Assembly (NCBI GenBank): GCA_910589265.1
Contig: CAJUTQ010000064.1
Span: forward strand, 1-17,039
DNA length: 17,039 bases
Direction: 5' to 3'
DNA from: an uncultured Lachnospiraceae bacterium
GTDB taxonomy: Bacteria; Bacillota; Clostridia; Lachnospirales; Lachnospiraceae
This document shows positions 13,340 to 17,039 of this stretch, piece by piece. Under the pieces are notes generated by a model. That model did no database searches and was not told where the DNA came from. It was given only the letters and a program-made list of their open reading frames with translations. Numbering within the stretch: the first letter of the stretch is position 1; every line of letters begins with the position of its first letter. The position numbers were made by a program, and so were the translations under genes.

Positions 13340-14236
13340 ATGAAAGAAAAACAGGAAAAGACAATGGAACAAATTGCTATGAAGGTGTCTTGGAGCAGTA
13401 TTTTTGTTAATATTTTACTGTCCTTATTTAAATTGGGGGCAGGATTTCTCGCTGCCTCAGGAGCTATGATTTCAGATGGAGTGCATTCTGCTTCCGATGT
13501 ATTTAGCACAGTCATTGTTATGATTGGATTTAAGATGGCAGGGAAGGATTCTGATGAAAAACATCCTTATGGACATGAGAGAATGGAGTGTGTAGCGGCA
13601 GTCATTTTGGCTGTTGTACTTGGTATCACTGGTATTGGAATTGGCTTGGATGGAGTAAGAAAAATAGTAGGAGGTCATGAACAGCTTCATGTGCCAGGAG
13701 CCTTGGCTTTGGCTGCGGCCATTCTTTCTATTTTAGTAAAGGAGGGCATGTATTGGTATACAAGGGCGGCGGCAAAGAAAATTTCTTCGGATGCCTTGAT
13801 GGCCGATGCCTGGCATCACCGTTCGGATGCGTTTTCTTCTATTGGAAGCTGTATTGGTATTATAGGAGCTAGAATGGGATATCCTGTATTGGATCCGGCA
13901 GCAAGTGTTATAATTAGCTTGATGATTATAAAAGCAGCTTATGATATTTTTTCCGATGCCATAAGAAAAATGTTGGATGAGTCATGCGATGATGAAACAG
14001 TAGAGATGATACGAAAAGAGTTATTAAGCATTCCTGGTGTGTTAGGCGTAGATGAGTGCAAAACGAGAATGTTTGGCTCAAAAATATATGTAGACGTAGA
14101 AATTAGTGCAGACGGGGATCAAACCCTGGCGGAAGCTCATAACATTGCGGAATGTGCCCATGACAAAATAGAGAAAAAATTTCAAAGAGTAAAGCATTGC
14201 ATGATTCATGTCAACCCAAATAAAATCATTCCATAA
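13340..14236 (+). CDS. Cation diffusion facilitator (CDF) family metal exporter
   Basis: A 298-residue CDF transporter with about six transmembrane helices and a cytoplasmic C-terminal domain. The transport-site motifs are His49-xxx-Asp53 in SDGVHSASDV (helix 2) and His159-xxx-Asp163 in DAWHHRSDAFSS (helix 5). HPYGHERME follows helix 2, as usual. The His/Asp pairs in both helices favour Zn-like divalent cations over the Asp/Asp type of FieF, though this is only a tendency. The C-terminal domain (SIPGVLGVDECKTRMFGSKIYVDVEI) is the usual metal-sensing fold. Proton-coupled efflux of zinc, cobalt, nickel or manganese is expected. GGGGGAT precedes the ATG. Confidence 0.93.
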   Translation: MKEKQEKTMEQIAMKVSWSSIFVNILLSLFKLGAGFLAASGAMISDGVHSASDVFSTVIVMIGFKMAGKDSDEKHPYGHERMECVAAVILAVVLGITGIGIGLDGVRKIVGGHEQLHVPGALALAAAILSILVKEGMYWYTRAAAKKISSDALMADAWHHRSDAFSSIGSCIGIIGARMGYPVLDPAASVIISLMIIKAAYDIFSDAIRKMLDESCDDETVEMIRKELLSIPGVLGVDECKTRMFGSKIYVDVEISADGDQTLAEAHNIAECAHDKIEKKFQRVKHCMIHVNPNKIIP

Positions 14237-14280
14237 AAAGAGGAAGTTTTGTACAAAAATCCAAAATAATGAATGAATAT

Positions 14281-14308
14281 AGCCAGTCCAAAAAGTAATG
14301 GACTGGCT
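14281..14308. terminator. Terminator between convergent CDF and lipoprotein genes
   Basis: A perfect 10-bp stem, AGCCAGTCCA (14281-14290) with TGGACTGGCT (14299-14308). The flanks are T-containing but not pure U-tracts on either strand. The convergent setting supports a bidirectional role. Confidence 0.65.
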
Positions 14309-14345
14309 GTTAATCATTTTAGACATATTGGCCTTTATTAAAAAA

Positions 14346-14762
14346 TTATTCTGATTTTGTAAAGATTAATTTCATGCCCAATTGCTCCATGGTAAATTTA
14401 TTATCGGCAATTGTAACAGTAGTATCCCCTTGTCCAGACGATAAAGTGACAGTAGAACCCTCTTCTGTCCAAGTTCCTTCCTGGATACCGCCGATGGCGT
14501 CACCAAGTACAGCCATGTCCAGAGTATAGCTTCCATCCTCGGCTAAAGTAAGAACAATTTCCATTCCTTCTCCATGAGGCCCTAGGGTAGCAATAAAGTC
14601 AGCATAAGAAGTTGTCATCCCATTGGCCTCCAATGATTCAACCTTCCAGGCTCCTACAGCAGCGCTTGTCGTTTTCTTCTGACCACAGGCAACAAGGGCC
14701 ATGGACATACAAGCAATAATAACAGCCAGTATCCACATTTTCTTTTGTTCATTCTTCTGCAT
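14346..14762 (-). CDS. Small secreted lipoprotein, lipocalin-like
   Basis: A 138-residue lipoprotein. The signal segment WILAVIIACMSMALVACG gives a lipobox LVAC with Cys26 as the lipidated residue. The mature part begins VGAWKVESLEANG and alternates short beta-strand-like blocks ending in DNKFTMEQLGMKLIFTKSE, a pattern seen in lipocalin-like Firmicutes lipoproteins with a G-x-W start. The ligand or role is unknown. AGGAGGAGATAAG before the ATG is a strong ribosome binding site. It lies downstream of the hemerythrin-CheX gene on the same strand, with a 90-bp gap that may hold its own promoter. Confidence 0.8.
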   Translation of the reverse strand: MQKNEQKKMWILAVIIACMSMALVACGQKKTTSAAVGAWKVESLEANGMTTSYADFIATLGPHGEGMEIVLTLAEDGSYTLDMAVLGDAIGGIQEGTWTEEGSTVTLSSGQGDTTVTIADNKFTMEQLGMKLIFTKSE

Positions 14763-14852
14763 CTTATCTCCTCCTAAATTTTAATGACGCAATTATGCAT
14801 TAACATATGCTACAAATTTTAACATATTATTTAAAGAAAATCTATCCTAATT

Positions 14853-15791
14853 TTATATATAAATGAAAACATGAAAGGCTCCTAAAGAAGAATCCACAAA
14901 AAGGCACAGGCAGTTTTTGAAGGATTCCTCAACTTCATAGGAACCAATGTTCACAACAGGGGGTTTAATATCTGTCTTACATTCCTTGTCTGCCAGCTCA
15001 ATGGAAACATTTCCACTTATGATATTGGAAATTTCTGCCATAGCAGAGTATACAACTTCATCAACTTCATTTACTTCAAAAGAAGTCATAATTTTAAAAA
15101 GCTGTAAAGAAATTTCCTTTGGAAAAGAGTAGATAACATCAGCTTCAAATTCATAAATAAAAGAAATTTTAGAATATATGCAATTTTCATCAAATTCTGG
15201 TATGGGAGTCAGCTCTTGGACATTGAGGGAGGTGATCCCAAACATTTTTTCTAAAATGCTCGTAATACCTTTTTGAAAACAGTCTATGTGGAAGATAGAA
15301 TTGTCCATTTTGGGTATTAAATCTTTAGACTCTTGTTGCATAGGCGGGGGTGTTTCTTCTACTACTTCCTCTTTTATTGTTTGGGGGAGTGTTTCACTGG
15401 CATTTTCTTTGATCTTCATATCCACAAAGGCTACATGGTAAGTGAGCCAGGATACTAAAAGTCCCGCAAATTCCTTGACAGATTTAATAGAATAGTCTGT
15501 TTCTTGAAAAAGTTTTTCGTAATATGCGATCATACGACAAAAATTTTGATGTTCTGCCCTGTGATTCGAAAGATCACTATATTGGATAGACTCCATATAA
15601 GCTTCTTCAGCACTAAAATGTTTGTCAATATAATTTTTCATAAATTTAAAGGAAGCAATATGCTCGTTTTTCTGTTTTAATGTTTGCTTTAGACGAAAGC
15701 TATGAAGAAGTTTTTCAACCATTTGAAATAACAAAAAATGTTGTTTATCCATAGGTTCCACGCCAAGGCGATAGGTATCTTTCCAAATCAT
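14853..15791 (-). CDS. Hemerythrin-CheX fusion protein, putative oxygen-responsive CheY-P phosphatase
   Basis: A 312-residue two-domain protein. Residues 1-128 are a bacteriohemerythrin with the full di-iron ligand set: His18, His58, Glu62 (HFSAEE), His77 and His81 (HRAEH), His119 and Asp124 (WLTYHVAFVD). A Pro/Glu-rich linker (about 133-160) leads to a CheX-like domain (about 165-312). This holds AMAEISNIISGN, where Glu253 and Asn256 match the E-x-x-N phosphatase motif of the CheC/CheX/FliY family. Such domains dephosphorylate CheY-type response regulators, and hemerythrins bind oxygen or sense redox. The fusion suggests oxygen-tuned signal termination. No chemotaxis or flagellar genes are nearby. 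AGGAAAGG lies about 11 bp before the ATG. Confidence 0.85.
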   Translation of the reverse strand: MIWKDTYRLGVEPMDKQHFLLFQMVEKLLHSFRLKQTLKQKNEHIASFKFMKNYIDKHFSAEEAYMESIQYSDLSNHRAEHQNFCRMIAYYEKLFQETDYSIKSVKEFAGLLVSWLTYHVAFVDMKIKENASETLPQTIKEEVVEETPPPMQQESKDLIPKMDNSIFHIDCFQKGITSILEKMFGITSLNVQELTPIPEFDENCIYSKISFIYEFEADVIYSFPKEISLQLFKIMTSFEVNEVDEVVYSAMAEISNIISGNVSIELADKECKTDIKPPVVNIGSYEVEESFKNCLCLFVDSSLGAFHVFIYI

Positions 15792-16033
15792 AATGCCATG
15801 TTCCTTTCCTCTTGGGATATAAAAGTTTAAATCGTTTTAACTATAACACAAATAGATGAGAATTCCAATGGTTTATTATAGACGAAACATAAAGATTATG
15901 ATATGATTTCTTAGAGTATATTTGGAGTCTACCTTCAACATTTTTCTTAGTTGGGGAATAGGGTAAGGCTTGTTCTAGACAAAGCAAAGATAAATGATTT
16001 TAAAAAATAAAAAAGATAGAAACCAGTAAGAAA

Positions 16034-16870
16034 GTGGGAAAAGTAAGTCTTATGGCTGAGGGAATACAAAAGGATGAAGAACAAAAGAAAAAAATAAAAA
16101 AGAGTGACCTTCAACTAATTTATGACCAACTGGCAAATCTTAAGACAGAAGAAGATGAAATTACGAAGTGTACATCGGCCTTTGTCAGGAAACGAATAAA
16201 CAAAGTTTTAAGGAGAATGGGAGAGGGCACGAAAGTGTTAAATGCCGGCTCTCTGGGAGTAACCTTTACATTTCGGGGAGACTTATACCTTTTGGATGCT
16301 TCTTTGGACACGATGAAAGGATTTCGAAATGCTTATGTGGGAAGCGTGGAGAGAATGCCTTTTCAGGATGGCCTATTCGATGCAGTTATTTGTGTGGATT
16401 CAGTGCTGGATTATAGCGATGCAGGCAGGGTAATTAAAGAAATATCAAGAGTGCTGAAAAAAGGAGGCCGATTTATATTGGAATATGAACGCAGCCAAAG
16501 TGGACTTGTAGCGAAGGAGGAAAGGAATAGGGAAACTTATATGTTTCACAACAATTATTATGGAAGAATAACATGTTTATATTCTGACGAAGTAATCAAA
16601 AAGTATTTGACACAGAGCAAGTTAAAAATAAAATCTTTCTATTATTTATTTGTCTTATATCCCTTTTTTCATTCTGTATTAGGAAGAGATACAACATCTA
16701 TCAAGTGGGGAAAAAGGATGCGTTTTTTAGAAAGTATGCTGGGAAAAATACCAGGAATTCAAAAACTATCCCATAAAGGACTTATTTGTGGAATAAAGCT
16801 TGGGAAAGAGAAAAAGGAGAGGGGGGAAGAGGAGAAAAAAGATGAGGAAGAGTTATTCTTTATAGTATAG
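16034..16870 (+). CDS. Class I SAM-dependent methyltransferase (Methyltransf_11-like)
   Basis: A 278-residue protein with a methyltransferase core at about residues 65-150. Motif I reads VLNAGSLG instead of the usual VLDxGxGxG. LYLLDAS then forms the acidic strand-2 end, VERMPFQDGLFDAVICVDSV is motif II/III, and EISRVLKKGGRFILEYE is the motif typical of the Methyltransf_11 group. The N-terminus is helical and charged, and the C-terminus is a Lys/Glu-rich tail. The substrate is unknown. The called start is a GTG with no clear ribosome binding site. The in-frame ATG at 16052, with GGGA 12 bp ahead, is an equal candidate and would shorten it by six residues. Confidence 0.8.
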   Translation: MGKVSLMAEGIQKDEEQKKKIKKSDLQLIYDQLANLKTEEDEITKCTSAFVRKRINKVLRRMGEGTKVLNAGSLGVTFTFRGDLYLLDASLDTMKGFRNAYVGSVERMPFQDGLFDAVICVDSVLDYSDAGRVIKEISRVLKKGGRFILEYERSQSGLVAKEERNRETYMFHNNYYGRITCLYSDEVIKKYLTQSKLKIKSFYYLFVLYPFFHSVLGRDTTSIKWGKRMRFLESMLGKIPGIQKLSHKGLICGIKLGKEKKERGEEEKKDEEELFFIV

Positions 16871-16904
16871 GGGACATGGTATAAAGAATAGAAAGAAGGA
16901 AAAA

Positions 16905-16958
16905 GGGGCTGTGAAAAAAAGGAGTTGAAAACTCCAAACTTCACAGCCCCTTTATTTT
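16905..16958. terminator. Large two-stage terminator after the methyltransferase gene
   Basis: The outer stem GGGGCTGTGAA (16905-16915) pairs with TTCACAGCCCC (16940-16950). An inner stem GGAGTT (16921-16926) pairs with AACTCC (16930-16935). TTTATTTT follows. An A-rich left flank gives a partial U-tract on the minus strand too. The remaining 81 bases to the window end show no feature. Confidence 0.85.
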
Positions 16959-17039
16959 GTAGAATAATTTAAGCGAAAAATCCCCAAAAAGGATATAATT
17001 CCCCTTACCCCATATGAATGCATTTTAGGGAATCATGCA

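Noticed and set aside
1..17039. tRNA, rRNA or other structural RNA genes
   Set aside because: I saw no cloverleaf-like segments or rRNA-like conserved blocks on either strand by eye; a covariance scan was not possible here.

Overview
The window looks like chromosomal DNA from a low-GC Gram-positive anaerobe, most likely a Clostridia/Lachnospiraceae-type gut bacterium. The reasons are AT-rich intergenic DNA, strong AGGAGG-type ribosome binding sites, Firmicutes-style lipoproteins, a CUT1 sugar ABC operon without its own ATPase, and a hemerythrin domain fused to a CheX domain. This placement is inferred from gene content, since no marker gene is present.

Layout. (a) 1-292: four tandem 20-bp repeats that look like the end of an IS21-type element, then four 21-bp-phased copies of an ACnGTTTrTG motif (LytTR-like) running into the promoter of a CstA-family transporter gene (293-1732). 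(b) 1867-2634: a lone short-chain dehydrogenase/reductase between two terminators. (c) 2785-8725: a probable cell-wall-sugar import and recycling operon. It has a sigma-A promoter, a solute-binding lipoprotein, a strong intra-operon hairpin, two MalF/MalG-type permeases, a cytoplasmic NagZ-type GH3 enzyme and a class C beta-lactamase-like serine hydrolase. The last two recall the nagZ/ybbE pair of the Bacillus subtilis murein-recycling cluster. (d) 8742-9919: divergently transcribed psiE-like membrane protein and AhpC-type peroxiredoxin. (e) 9920-13339: an accessory, partly decayed segment. An ArsR repressor, a TPFCSCS-type permease and a small Cys-rich thioredoxin form a metalloid-resistance-like module with two matching 16-bp operators. 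Gene remnants surround it, and two 105-bp direct repeats (86% identical) flank it. (f) 13340-14236: a cation diffusion facilitator, convergent with (g) a small lipoprotein (14346-14762, minus) and a hemerythrin-CheX fusion (14853-15791, minus). (h) 16034-16870: a class I methyltransferase with a degenerate SAM loop, followed by a strong bidirectional-looking terminator.

How the genes work together. Region (c) is the clearest pathway: binding protein and permeases import an amino-sugar oligosaccharide, a GH3 enzyme cleaves it in the cytoplasm, and the serine hydrolase acts on a linked product. Region (e) is a self-regulated detoxification cassette. The most unusual single protein is the hemerythrin-CheX fusion, which keeps a full di-iron ligand set and the CheX/CheC phosphatase E-x-x-N signature. 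It is a plausible oxygen-responsive CheY-P phosphatase. The most striking regulatory DNA is the phased LytTR-like array ahead of cstA, which fits pyruvate-responsive control known for CstA/BtsT-type transporters elsewhere.
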